Shown here: positions 16,458 to 24,074 of the stretch, in pieces
How positions within the stretch are numbered: the first letter of the stretch is position 1
Layout: every line of letters starts with the position of its first letter
Source of the DNA: JBEKIK01 sp050013075
Lineage (GTDB): Bacteria; Planctomycetota; Planctomycetia; Pirellulales; Thermoguttaceae
Direction of reading: 5' to 3'
NCBI GenBank assembly: GCA_050013075.1
Contig: JBEKFZ010000008.1
Span: 21,724 to 85,723, forward strand
DNA: 64,000 nucleotides
The notes under the pieces: model-generated
What the model was told of the DNA's origin: nothing
Database searches by the model: none
What the model saw: the letters and a program-made list of their open reading frames with translations, nothing else
Made by a program: the position numbers and the translations under genes

Positions 16458-17498
16458 TTAAAACTGGTGTAAAAACCTTACGTCGTTCTTATAAAACTCT
16501 CGGATATCGGTAACTCCATGACGCCGGGCGCAGATCCGCTCGATCCCCAACCCGAAAGCAAAGCCGGAGAATTCATCGGGATCGTATCCGACCGCGCTCA
16601 GGACATTGGGATCGACCATTCCAGCCCCGCCCATTTCGATCCAGCCGCCTTGCCAACTCATGTCAACCTCGACGCTGGGCTCGGTGAACGGGAAGAAAGA
16701 CGGCCGGAAGCGAATGTGCACGTCGTCGGCGAACGCGCTGCGGGCGAACAGCCGCAAAACGCTCTTCAAGTCGGACATGGTCACGTGCCGGTCGACCAGC
16801 AGGCCCTCGATTTGATGGAACATGGGAAAGTGCGTGGCGTCGGCGGTATCGGGCCGATATACCCGGCCCAGCGAGATGATCCGCACCGGCGGCCGAGTTT
16901 TTTCCATTACCCGAATTTGCACCGTGCTGGTCTGGCTGCGCAATAATAAGCCGCCGGGTTCTTTTTCCGTTTGCGGTTTCGCAGTTTTTTCCGCCGCGGC
17001 CAAGTAGAAATTCTCCAGCGGATCGCGGGCCGGATGCTCCAAGGGGATATTCAGGGCCTCGAAATTGTGCCAGGGGTCCTCGACTTCCGGACCGTCGGCC
17101 ACGGTAAACCCCAGGCGGCCCATGATGTCTTTTAATTCCTCGATGGTTTGCGTGATTGGGTGCAGGTGCCCCAATCGCGGACGCAGACCCGGCACCGTGG
17201 GATCGAATTGCCGCGTTTCGGCTTTGACGCCGCTTTTTTGGGCCAGTCGCTCGACGGCCGCTTCCAAGGCAGCTTCGATCTGCTGCTTGACCTCGTTAAA
17301 ACGCTTGCCGGCCGCGGGCTTATCGGCTTTGTCAACCCGGCCAAGACCCTTTTGCACGTCTTTTAGCCTGCCGCTGCGGGCACCGACGAATTCGATCCGC
17401 GCCGCCTCCAAAGCGGCGGCATCTCGGACCGCCGCAAAGGCTTCGGTTGCCTCGCGGACAAGATTGTCCAATTCGGCCAGGAATTCAGCTAAGGCCAT
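16458..17498 (-). CDS. pheS: Phenylalanine-tRNA ligase alpha subunit
   Basis: Catalytic chain of phenylalanyl-tRNA synthetase. 346 residues. The N-terminal coiled coil (about 1-90) is followed by the class II core: FDPTVPGLRPRLGHLHPITQTIEEL, motif 2 near VRIISLGRVYRPDTADATHFPMFHQIEG, and motif 3 near GFAFGLGIERICARRHGV. Start ATG 17498. Directly upstream is a run of a 7-bp tandem repeat (17506-17534), read in the opposite orientation relative to this gene. Part of rpmI-rplT-pheS-pheT. Confidence 0.96.
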   Translation of the reverse strand: MALAEFLAELDNLVREATEAFAAVRDAAALEAARIEFVGARSGRLKDVQKGLGRVDKADKPAAGKRFNEVKQQIEAALEAAVERLAQKSGVKAETRQFDPTVPGLRPRLGHLHPITQTIEELKDIMGRLGFTVADGPEVEDPWHNFEALNIPLEHPARDPLENFYLAAAEKTAKPQTEKEPGGLLLRSQTSTVQIRVMEKTRPPVRIISLGRVYRPDTADATHFPMFHQIEGLLVDRHVTMSDLKSVLRLFARSAFADDVHIRFRPSFFPFTEPSVEVDMSWQGGWIEMGGAGMVDPNVLSAVGYDPDEFSGFAFGLGIERICARRHGVTDIREFYKNDVRFLHQF

Positions 17499-17505
17499 GG
17501 GCGGA

Positions 17506-17534
17506 AAGGATGAAGGATGAAGGATGAAGGATGA
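17506..17534. repeat. 7-bp tandem repeat (AAGGATG, four units)
   Basis: Four units of AAGGATG in a row, just upstream of pheS. The same unit occurs at 53133-53162 and 54471-54493 in the radical-SAM operon, there in the orientation that supplies ribosome-binding sites; here it is reversed with respect to pheS. Confidence 0.8.
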
Positions 17535-17582
17535 ATAATTTGCTTCTATTAATCCCTCATTCCAAAGGATTGCTTAGCACAG

Positions 17583-17936
17583 TTACGCAATAGCTTTTTT
17601 CACCAATTCGACAACCTGTTGAAAGCCTTGCGGATCGGCGACGGCCATGTCGGCTAGGATTTTGCGGTCCAGTTCGATATCGGCCTTTTTCAGCCCGGCT
17701 ATGAACTCGCTGTAGCGCAGCCCGTGCATCCTGACGGCGGCGTTTATGCGAATGATCCACAGTTTGCGGAATTCGCGTTTCCGGTTCCGCCGGTCGCGGA
17801 AGGCATAAACGCCCGCACGGACAAGGGTTTCCTTGGCGGTTCTGATCAGTTTACGCCGACCGCCGACAAAGCCTTTCACCTTTTTGAAAAGGCGTTTTTT
17901 GGAGCGCGTTCGGGCCGCGCCTTTGGTGGTTCTCAT
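17583..17936 (-). CDS. rplT: 50S ribosomal protein L20
   Basis: 117 residues, the standard length. Basic rRNA-binding protein essential for early large-subunit assembly. The start MRTTKGAARTRSKKRLFKKV and the interior FRKLWIIRINAAVRMHGLRYSEF are characteristic. Downstream of rpmI by about 265 bases that hold only short CAGTTTACAG-type phrase repeats and AAATTTGCAATT-type repeats, unusual for a pair that is normally nearly adjacent. Confidence 0.97.
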   Translation of the reverse strand: MRTTKGAARTRSKKRLFKKVKGFVGGRRKLIRTAKETLVRAGVYAFRDRRNRKREFRKLWIIRINAAVRMHGLRYSEFIAGLKKADIELDRKILADMAVADPQGFQQVVELVKKAIA

Positions 17937-18202
17937 GATTGACCTTCCAAATGTTGGCGGGAACCAGGCCCTTCCTGAATGCAGGAAGTGTTACCCTGCC
18001 CGTCCCGCTTGATAGTTATCAGTTATCGGTTTTCAGTTTACAGTTTTCAGACAAATCGCGCAAATGGTTATGTTTGTTCAATTTACAATTTGAAATTTGC
18101 AATTGACAATTTGCATTATAATACATCAGTGTAAAATGCACTCAAACCTCTACAAAAAACTCTAAACCCTCCGTGTATTCACGGCGGGCTAAATATAAAA
18201 AA

Positions 18203-18406
18203 TCAATAACTATGACCGCAAAGCGCAGACCGGATGCGATCGTCTTCGACCTTGTTGCCGATCGTGGTGCCGCGTAGATTTCGCTTACGCTTATGGCTCT
18301 TGCGCGCGGCTAAGTGGCTTGTCCCGGCCGAACGATGCTTGACTTTGCCCGTGGCCGTCAGGCGGAAACGCTTTTTTGTGCCCTTGTGGGTCTTCAACTT
18401 CGGCAT
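18203..18406 (-). CDS. rpmI: 50S ribosomal protein L35
   Basis: 67 residues from the ATG at 18406: MPKLKTHKGTKKRFRLTATG is the classic L35 start, followed by a lysine/arginine-rich body. A longer frame from 18520 is rejected because its first 38 residues have no L35 content. In the usual order infC should lie immediately upstream, but here it is 5 kb away. Confidence 0.97.
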   Translation of the reverse strand: MPKLKTHKGTKKRFRLTATGKVKHRSAGTSHLAARKSHKRKRNLRGTTIGNKVEDDRIRSALCGHSY

Positions 18407-18811
18407 AATGCGCACCCCTCTCAGGAGTATATTTTTCAAGTAAATAGATTTAGAATTATAAACAATTTGCCAATTGCGAAAAGGGGGATCGGCGGAAATC
18501 CAAGGGACAGAGGTCGGCAAACAGGGAATAGGTCATAGGTTATAGATAGGTTGTTTATTGAGTGTCAGAAAAAGTATGTCGTATGAAAAGTCAGAACCGG
18601 GGCGTGTCGCCCCGGTAATTCCGGGCCGACACGGCCCGGCTCTGAGGCGAAAACGTGACATTTATTACCTGACACTCAATAGCGGCGAGCCGGAGGCGAG
18701 CGCGGCCTGCGTTGAGAAGGGAGTTGTACTTTCCGTCCTAGTCGACAAATACAGGGCGGCAGTAAACTGCCGCCCCCAAATCATGGTATGCCGCCCCGAC
18801 TATTTAGCGAT
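18407..18811. other. Gene-free region at the break in the translation cluster
   Basis: Contains a 126-bp palindromic element (copy C) and a GGGCGGCAGTAAACTGCCGCCC hairpin at 18754-18776. It separates rpmI from the inserted sigma-factor block. The rpmI promoter, if any, must lie in the AT-rich 18407-18555 stretch. Confidence 0.6.
18556..18681. repeat. 126-bp palindromic element, copy C
   Basis: Perfect 13-bp terminal inverted repeat TATTGAGTGTCAG / CTGACACTCAATA and a core nearly identical to copy A, so among the best-preserved copies. It lies exactly at the junction between the rpmI-pheT part of the translation cluster and the inserted block. Confidence 0.88.
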
Positions 18812-20353
18812 TTAATCAAAGTTGGGCGCCGGATCGCCGGCGGCGGCGCTAAATGCCGCACGTAACTTCTCATCGGGGCAAGGCAGTTCGATAAGGTGGA
18901 CTGATCCATCGCAGAACAGTGCAATGAAGACGTTTTTAAAAAGCCCGCCCAGTCCTTTGGAGGGTTCTTTGGGATCATAGGGCAGATCGTCGGGCTTGGT
19001 CCAGATGACCGCATGTGCGTCGTCCACCTCGACTGCCAAGATGGTATGAGCAGTTCCATCCGTGATTTTTTTAAATGGCATGCCTTCGCGGCCTTCAAAT
19101 ACCGTGCCCGGCCCGACCGGAACGACATAATTCGAGCGAAAATCTTTCAGTTTCGACTTTGGCGACCGATATTCTGCGGGCATTTTGTCGATGAGCTTTT
19201 TATTGTGCTCGCTGTCCCAAGGTTCGTCCAGGTGGAATTGATCGTACAAATTCCCATATTCGATCATGGGCAGAATCGCCACCCGCCAGCTCAAAAGAGG
19301 TTTCCCATCGGGCGAATAGCTTGCTGCGGCTGGAAAGTGCTTGTTGGCATCGTGGTAATTGTGCATTGCCAGGCCGAATTGTTTCATATTATTTATTGAA
19401 GCCATTTTTTTGGCGTTGTCTCTGGCTACTGAAAGCAAAACCGTTTGAACCTTGCCCAACAGATTGCTGAGTTCGGCATTATGTTCGTCGATATTCAAGA
19501 CGAGCTTATCGCCTTCGGTCTTTGGCGTTAAATAAGGGATTACGTCGGCAAACGTGGGCAGCGGTTCTTTTACAACCGGCAGGGCGGCTACGTGTTTCAA
19601 TACGTCGGCCAGCAGTGCGTTTAACGCTGCCGCCGAAGAGGCGTCGGGCGATTGGATCACGAGCCGTGCCGTGATTTGCGGCGTGAAATTTATACTCAAA
19701 GCCGCCCAATTCAAGCCTTTTGTGACAAAATTTGTCGAACCGCCGCCAATTTCCTTGGGCAATTGCGGCATTGTTTCTTCAATCACGCGTTTGAAATACT
19801 TCGGCGGGAGCAGGAGCACTTGAATCGCGCCATCGCCGGCGGTTTCAAACGCCGCGGCCAATTCCGGGCGCGGATCAGGCTTGGTTTTTTCCAGCCGAGT
19901 TGCCGATTCCTGGGTTTCAACGCCGCCGATCATTACATTACCTGTGCGTTTTAACGCCAATCCTTTGAATATCTCGTTCTTCTCGATCGCTTGTTGATCG
20001 AATTTATCACCCAGGGGAATGATAAGGAATACAAAGTCCTGCATTTTTGCCCGATATCCGATATATATATCTTTCCCACCCGCCTGTATAAAGGAATCGA
20101 TATTCTGTTGCACTGTTGCTTTGGCTTGAAGAAATTCGTCTTTGTCCTCCGGCATTAAGCGGCACAGCGTATCGACCAACGAATCGATTTTTATTCTGGT
20201 GAAATCAACGTGGGCGATTAAAAAAGTCTGTTCGTCGATATATGGCGCAACAAACCTGGCCTGCTGGGCCGGATCGAATTTTTCATCCGCCGATGTTGCG
20301 GATGCCGCCAAAAACAATGATGAAAACAGGCAAAATGACAGAAAACGCCGCAT
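18812..20353 (-). CDS. Secreted protein with a C-terminal DUF1559 domain
   Basis: 513 residues from ATG 20353 (preceded by AAAGGAAAA). Signal peptide RRFLSFCLFSSLFLAASATSA. The N-terminal 290 residues are of unknown type. The last third matches DUF1559: NNMKQFGLAMHNYHDANKHF, then LSWRVAILPMIEYGNLYDQF and DGTAHTILAVEV, and ending CDGSVHLI as in the H-X9-DG region. Unlike ordinary DUF1559 proteins it lacks the pilin-like N-methylation signal and is fused to another domain. The stop of the preceding gene is 2 bases upstream, so they are one operon. Confidence 0.85.
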   Translation of the reverse strand: MRRFLSFCLFSSLFLAASATSADEKFDPAQQARFVAPYIDEQTFLIAHVDFTRIKIDSLVDTLCRLMPEDKDEFLQAKATVQQNIDSFIQAGGKDIYIGYRAKMQDFVFLIIPLGDKFDQQAIEKNEIFKGLALKRTGNVMIGGVETQESATRLEKTKPDPRPELAAAFETAGDGAIQVLLLPPKYFKRVIEETMPQLPKEIGGGSTNFVTKGLNWAALSINFTPQITARLVIQSPDASSAAALNALLADVLKHVAALPVVKEPLPTFADVIPYLTPKTEGDKLVLNIDEHNAELSNLLGKVQTVLLSVARDNAKKMASINNMKQFGLAMHNYHDANKHFPAAASYSPDGKPLLSWRVAILPMIEYGNLYDQFHLDEPWDSEHNKKLIDKMPAEYRSPKSKLKDFRSNYVVPVGPGTVFEGREGMPFKKITDGTAHTILAVEVDDAHAVIWTKPDDLPYDPKEPSKGLGGLFKNVFIALFCDGSVHLIELPCPDEKLRAAFSAAAGDPAPNFD

Positions 20354-20355
20354 GA

Positions 20356-21801
20356 CTATTTTCCTTTCGATTCGAGATGAATTTCGTATCGCAACCAATA
20401 AGCCCTGCTATCTAGTCCGCTCGGGGCAGGGGCTTCCAAAATCGCCGCATCTTCAATGCGGTGGTATATAAACGCCGTTCCGTGGATCGGGTCGATCGGA
20501 ATAGGGACCTCGGTAATATCGGAAAGTTTCTCGGGCAGTTGACCGCCGTGCGCCGCGCCGTATAGCCTTATGGCCTCGAATATGCGGAGGATGGCAATGG
20601 ATCGCTCCGTTCTGGCTTCGGCAACCTTTGCGGCCGATATGGCGGGCAGGAGTAAAGAAGCCAAGGGCATAATCTCTTGTCCGCCGCGGAATAATTCCGT
20701 CATCTTGGCATTGGCTTTTTTCATTCCCACAATTGCCTCGGGATACGGCAAATACATCCACTTGAATAGTTCGTCCTGGATTTCTTCATATTGTTGAAGC
20801 CCGGCAATCAATAAAGCTTTGCAAACCGGCATGTCTTCCACCTTGTCGGCGGGCCATCCGCGCTCGATAAGAAAAGTTTTTGCCCGCGGATATCCGTCGA
20901 TCAACAAAGATGCGGTTAAAACCATCGGCATAAACTTGTTCTTCGTCGAGGTGTTCACCGAATTCCCGACTTTTGCCATGGTTTGCTGAAGAATAATCTG
21001 CCACTGGTCCGGCGCCAGCTCTTTCGTTTCCAGATTTCGCAAATCGGGAAAGTTAAGCAATAAACAGTCATATTCCGCATCCGTGCCCGGTCGAAAGTCG
21101 ATAATCGGCCTGGGCAGATCGGTCAAGGCCCAATATAGATTAGGGGCCTCGGGCTGCTGGATCAATTCCATCACTTGCTCGGACATCATATTGACAATCG
21201 CACAGCCGACCAAGTTATGAATAAGCGTCGGGCCATTGGCTACGTGCCGGCCAAGGGCGTAACCGACCTGCAACGTTTCGACGGCGTCGTCGTATTTTCC
21301 TTCGGCAATTTGTAGTCTTGCATAAGGGGCCAAAAGTCTGGCATACATGCGACTTTGCTGGACCTCGGCCAATGGCGTATCATAACCATATTCCCTGATC
21401 GGTATTTGCCAGTCGCAGTATTCGCATTGCGAGGCCCGCTTTATCTCATTTATTTTCCGCGTCCAACCGAGGATTACGGAACGGACCTTTTCATCGCGTA
21501 ATTCGGACAAGGGTGCATCAGTCCAAACACCGGCCTTATCCCACATGTCATTTTCGCCGAAGAAGAGGGTTTGTTCTTCCGCAGTCAGTTTATTATAAAA
21601 CACCGCCGCGTTGCCGGGCTTAAGATCGATAAAAGCCGGCAAGAGTTTGTATTTGAGCGCCGGTCGCGGCTCCGCCATCGGATGCAGAGTGATTTTGACG
21701 GTCTTAATCTTGGATTCTTGTTTTGAGGCGTCCTCGCCCAAAACCGTCAAGGGTAATAGACACATCCAGGCGATAATGAAAATGCCTGTTTGGAATTTCA
21801 T
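20356..21801 (-). CDS. Secreted protein of unknown function, helical repeat-like
   Basis: 481 residues from ATG 21801, which has a good ribosome-binding site (GAGGAGAAACGTT). N-terminal signal peptide MKFQTGIFIIAWMCLLPLTV ending near LGED. The body is helical (ARLLAPYARLQIAEGKYDDAVETLQVGYALGRH looks TPR-like) with a CEYC motif around residue 129. No enzyme motif recognised. It precedes the DUF1559 fusion by 2 bases, so the two proteins are probably made and exported together. Confidence 0.75.
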   Translation of the reverse strand: MKFQTGIFIIAWMCLLPLTVLGEDASKQESKIKTVKITLHPMAEPRPALKYKLLPAFIDLKPGNAAVFYNKLTAEEQTLFFGENDMWDKAGVWTDAPLSELRDEKVRSVILGWTRKINEIKRASQCEYCDWQIPIREYGYDTPLAEVQQSRMYARLLAPYARLQIAEGKYDDAVETLQVGYALGRHVANGPTLIHNLVGCAIVNMMSEQVMELIQQPEAPNLYWALTDLPRPIIDFRPGTDAEYDCLLLNFPDLRNLETKELAPDQWQIILQQTMAKVGNSVNTSTKNKFMPMVLTASLLIDGYPRAKTFLIERGWPADKVEDMPVCKALLIAGLQQYEEIQDELFKWMYLPYPEAIVGMKKANAKMTELFRGGQEIMPLASLLLPAISAAKVAEARTERSIAILRIFEAIRLYGAAHGGQLPEKLSDITEVPIPIDPIHGTAFIYHRIEDAAILEAPAPSGLDSRAYWLRYEIHLESKGK

Positions 21802-21892
21802 AACGTTTCTCCTCATGGTTTCCGGTCGTGAACATTTCTCCCGGCACAAGCGCCGGGGTTAAACGGACATGACAAAACATTGTTCTTTAAAA

Positions 21893-22558
21893 TCAACTCG
21901 GCCCCGCTCCCGGTTGGTTTAGAAGCTGGTCCATCAGTTCCCGATTCGTTAGCGGCCGGGCGATGATTGGTTTCCCGTCAATAGCTCCCGTCTCCCTAGG
22001 CTTCCAAGAGTCCACGCCTTTGGCGAGGATTTGGCGGAGCAGCGCCGCATTGGAATGGGAAGGATCCGCTTCGCCGATTTTGCGATTATCAGCGCCCGAT
22101 AGGAAAGCCAGGTCGAAATATGTGCGATATTTGCGAGGTTGTTCGGCGTAATCGTTTGAAGCTGTTGTTTCCTTGGCGTCGGTTGCCGGCGCCGATTGCG
22201 AGGCTGGATATTTAACGACATTTTCGGCATCTTTCGATCCCGGTCTGACAACAAGCATTACAAGTAATGCGGCCGCTACAACCGTCATGGCTGCAAACGC
22301 AGCGGGCCATGCCAAGGTTCTGGAACGAATGGGCCGGGCAATTGTTCCGCCCTCACCCCCGGGTACCCTTTGGGTGCCTCTCCCAATGGGAGAGGGGAGG
22401 ACGGATTGCTGCCCGCTCCCAAAGTGAGAGGGGAGGACGGATTGCTGCCCGGCCAGGAACATCAGCCGGTCGCGGTCCAGCCGGTCGGTTCTGGGAGTCA
22501 AGGCGGCCAGGGCCGCCTCGAATTGCTTCATTTCGGCCGATTGCTTTTCTTCATGCAT
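21893..22558 (-). CDS. Membrane protein partner of the ECF sigma factor (candidate anti-sigma)
   Basis: 221 residues from ATG 22558, inside the 3' end of the sigma-factor gene (31-base overlap), implying coupled translation. A short cytoplasmic N-terminus, one transmembrane helix (WPAAFAAMTVVAAALLVMLVV, about residues 83-103) and a periplasmic C-terminus: anti-sigma topology. No zinc-binding HxxxCxxC is seen, so it is not a ZAS-type anti-sigma. Residues about 37-70 are encoded by an intergenic-type repeat in tandem (GQQSVLPSHFGSGQQSVLPS), an odd insertion just before the membrane helix. Role inferred from context. Confidence 0.7.
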   Translation of the reverse strand: MHEEKQSAEMKQFEAALAALTPRTDRLDRDRLMFLAGQQSVLPSHFGSGQQSVLPSPIGRGTQRVPGGEGGTIARPIRSRTLAWPAAFAAMTVVAAALLVMLVVRPGSKDAENVVKYPASQSAPATDAKETTASNDYAEQPRKYRTYFDLAFLSGADNRKIGEADPSHSNAALLRQILAKGVDSWKPRETGAIDGKPIIARPLTNRELMDQLLNQPGAGPS

Positions 22559-23034
22559 ACCACACCCAACCTTTCTCGCAAAGAATTCAGTCCTGCCTGA
22601 TACCAGCGGTGGACGGTGCTGGTCGATGAGCCGGACAACTGGGCAATTTCTTCGAACGACAATCCGCCCCACAGCCGGGCGACTATCGTTTCGCGCTCTT
22701 CAATGGGTAATTGCCGCAACGCGCAGGCGGCCTCATCGGCGTCCAAGCGATCGTCCAAGGAGTTTTTGAACCAGGGCTCGGATGTATTGGCCGCAGCCGT
22801 TTCCCGCCAGACTCGCCGCCGGGAGGTGCGCGAGGAGTTGATGGCTCCGTTTCGCACTACCCGATACAACCAGCCTACCACGTTCTCGGGCAATGCCGGC
22901 TGACGGACCAGGGCCAAAAAAGCCTCTTGAACCACGTCCTCGGGCGCGTCGCACCACTGCTGGGCATAGAGCACAAGCGCCGCTCCGTGCTCGTCCAAGA
23001 GCCGCGTCAGTATTTCCGGACCTATGCCAGCCAT
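22528..23034 (-). CDS. ECF-type RNA polymerase sigma factor
   Basis: 168 residues with sigma-70 regions 2 and 4 only. Region 2: ALVLYAQQWCDAPEDVVQEAFLALVRQ then WLYRVVRNGAINSSRTSRRR. Region 4: LPIEERETIVARLWGGLSFEEIAQLSGSS and TVHRWYQAGLNSLRERL, the helix-turn-helix for -35 recognition. First gene of a four-gene block (sigma, membrane partner, two secreted proteins) inserted in the ribosomal/tRNA-synthetase cluster. Likely directs its own operon in response to an envelope signal. Confidence 0.9.
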   Translation of the reverse strand: MAGIGPEILTRLLDEHGAALVLYAQQWCDAPEDVVQEAFLALVRQPALPENVVGWLYRVVRNGAINSSRTSRRRVWRETAAANTSEPWFKNSLDDRLDADEAACALRQLPIEERETIVARLWGGLSFEEIAQLSGSSTSTVHRWYQAGLNSLRERLGVVCMKKSNRPK

Positions 23035-23351
23035 GTTTCCTGTCTCGCTCGGCCATCTGCAATAAAGACACCGCGGCGGAGAATTTTTCCCAAGATTTCA
23101 GTATAATCCGCCGCGGCGGAAATAGACAGAAACAAGAATTATCCACACCACGGAGGCACGGAGCACACGGAGATAAGGTATATGAACAACAAAAAAAGAA
23201 TAAAACGTTTAGCCCCGGAGCTTGCTCCGGGAGTTTTTGCCACAAATGCAATGCCATGACATGGCATTATTTAACTGAAAATCAACAGTCGATTTCCTTG
23301 CCCCTTCTCCGTGACCTCCGTGTCTCTGTGGTGAGTCGCCCCGCGATGGAA
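23035..23351. other. Repeat-containing spacer upstream of the sigma-factor gene
   Basis: Contains phrase repeats (ACCACGGAGGCACGGAGCAC, and CTTCTCCGTGACCTCCGTG later) and a hairpin AGCCCCGGAGCTTGCTCCGG (about 23212-23231). Nothing that looks like a gene. It marks the other junction of the inserted block, next to infC. Confidence 0.6.
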
Positions 23352-23873
23352 TTATTTCGGCGCAAGAGTGCAGATCATGCGGCGGCCGTGGTGTATGGGG
23401 GGGGATTCGACTTTGGAAACGTCTTCCAACTTGGTTAAAATATCGTCGATCACCTTGCGGCCTTCCTCGATGTGGGCCAACTCGCGGCCGCGGAACATCA
23501 CGCTGACGATGACTTTGTCTTTGTGTTCGAGAAACTCCCGGGCCTTGCCGACCTTTACGTTCAAATCGTGATCGCCCGTCTTCGGGCGCACGCGGATTTC
23601 CTTGATCCTCATCTGGTGGCTGTGGCTTTTGTGCTGGCGTTTCTTCTGTTGATACTTGAACTTGCCGAAATCCATGATGCGGCAAACCGGGGGACGTTCG
23701 TTGGGCGCCACCTCCACCAGATCGAGATCGGCCAAGCGGGCCTGTTCCATGGCCTTGTCGGTGGGCATGATTCCCAACTGGGAGCCATCCGCGGCGATGA
23801 CGCGGACCGTACTGACGCGGATTTGTTCGTTAATTCTCTGCTTGACCTCGCCTGTAATCTTCCATTTTCCCAT
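23352..23873 (-). CDS. infC: Translation initiation factor IF-3
   Basis: 173 residues if started at ATG 23873 (an in-frame GTG at 23879 is possible; GAGGAAA lies just upstream of both). N-domain INEQIRVSTVRVIAADGSQLGI and PVCRIMDFGKFKYQQKKR, C-domain MFRGRELAHIEEGRKVIDDI. Binds the 30S subunit and enforces start-codon selection. Unlike many infC genes it does not need a rare AUU start. It follows thrS as in the classical order, but rpmI is displaced 5 kb downstream. Confidence 0.96.
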   Translation of the reverse strand: MGKWKITGEVKQRINEQIRVSTVRVIAADGSQLGIMPTDKAMEQARLADLDLVEVAPNERPPVCRIMDFGKFKYQQKKRQHKSHSHQMRIKEIRVRPKTGDHDLNVKVGKAREFLEHKDKVIVSVMFRGRELAHIEEGRKVIDDILTKLEDVSKVESPPIHHGRRMICTLAPK

Positions 23874-23971
23874 ACGCACTTTTCCTCAAGAGTTTTCAGT
23901 TATCAGTTTTCAGTTATCAGTTTACGGTTCACAGTTTACAGTAATCATGCTGGCAAGTTTTAGCGGGCATA

Positions 23972-24056
23972 GTGGGCAGTGAACTGCCCACCCCTCCACA
24001 ATTTCCTTGCCCTTAATCTCTATCCAGGTTTAAGTGGGCAGTGAACTGCCCACCCC
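23972..24056. repeat. Two further copies of the GTGGGCAG hairpin repeat
   Basis: GTGGGCAGTGAACTGCCCAC at 23972 and again at 24034, each followed by CCCTCCAC, between thrS and infC. The adjacent 23890-23942 stretch is a run of CAGTTATCAGTTTTCAG-type phrase repeats just upstream of the infC start. Confidence 0.75.
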
Positions 24057-24074
24057 TCCACTAATCCCTAATCT

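Noticed and set aside
18556..23351. The inserted sigma-factor block as an integrative mobile element
   Set aside because: No integrase, transposase, or matching attachment-like repeats at the two ends; the flanking repeats differ from each other.
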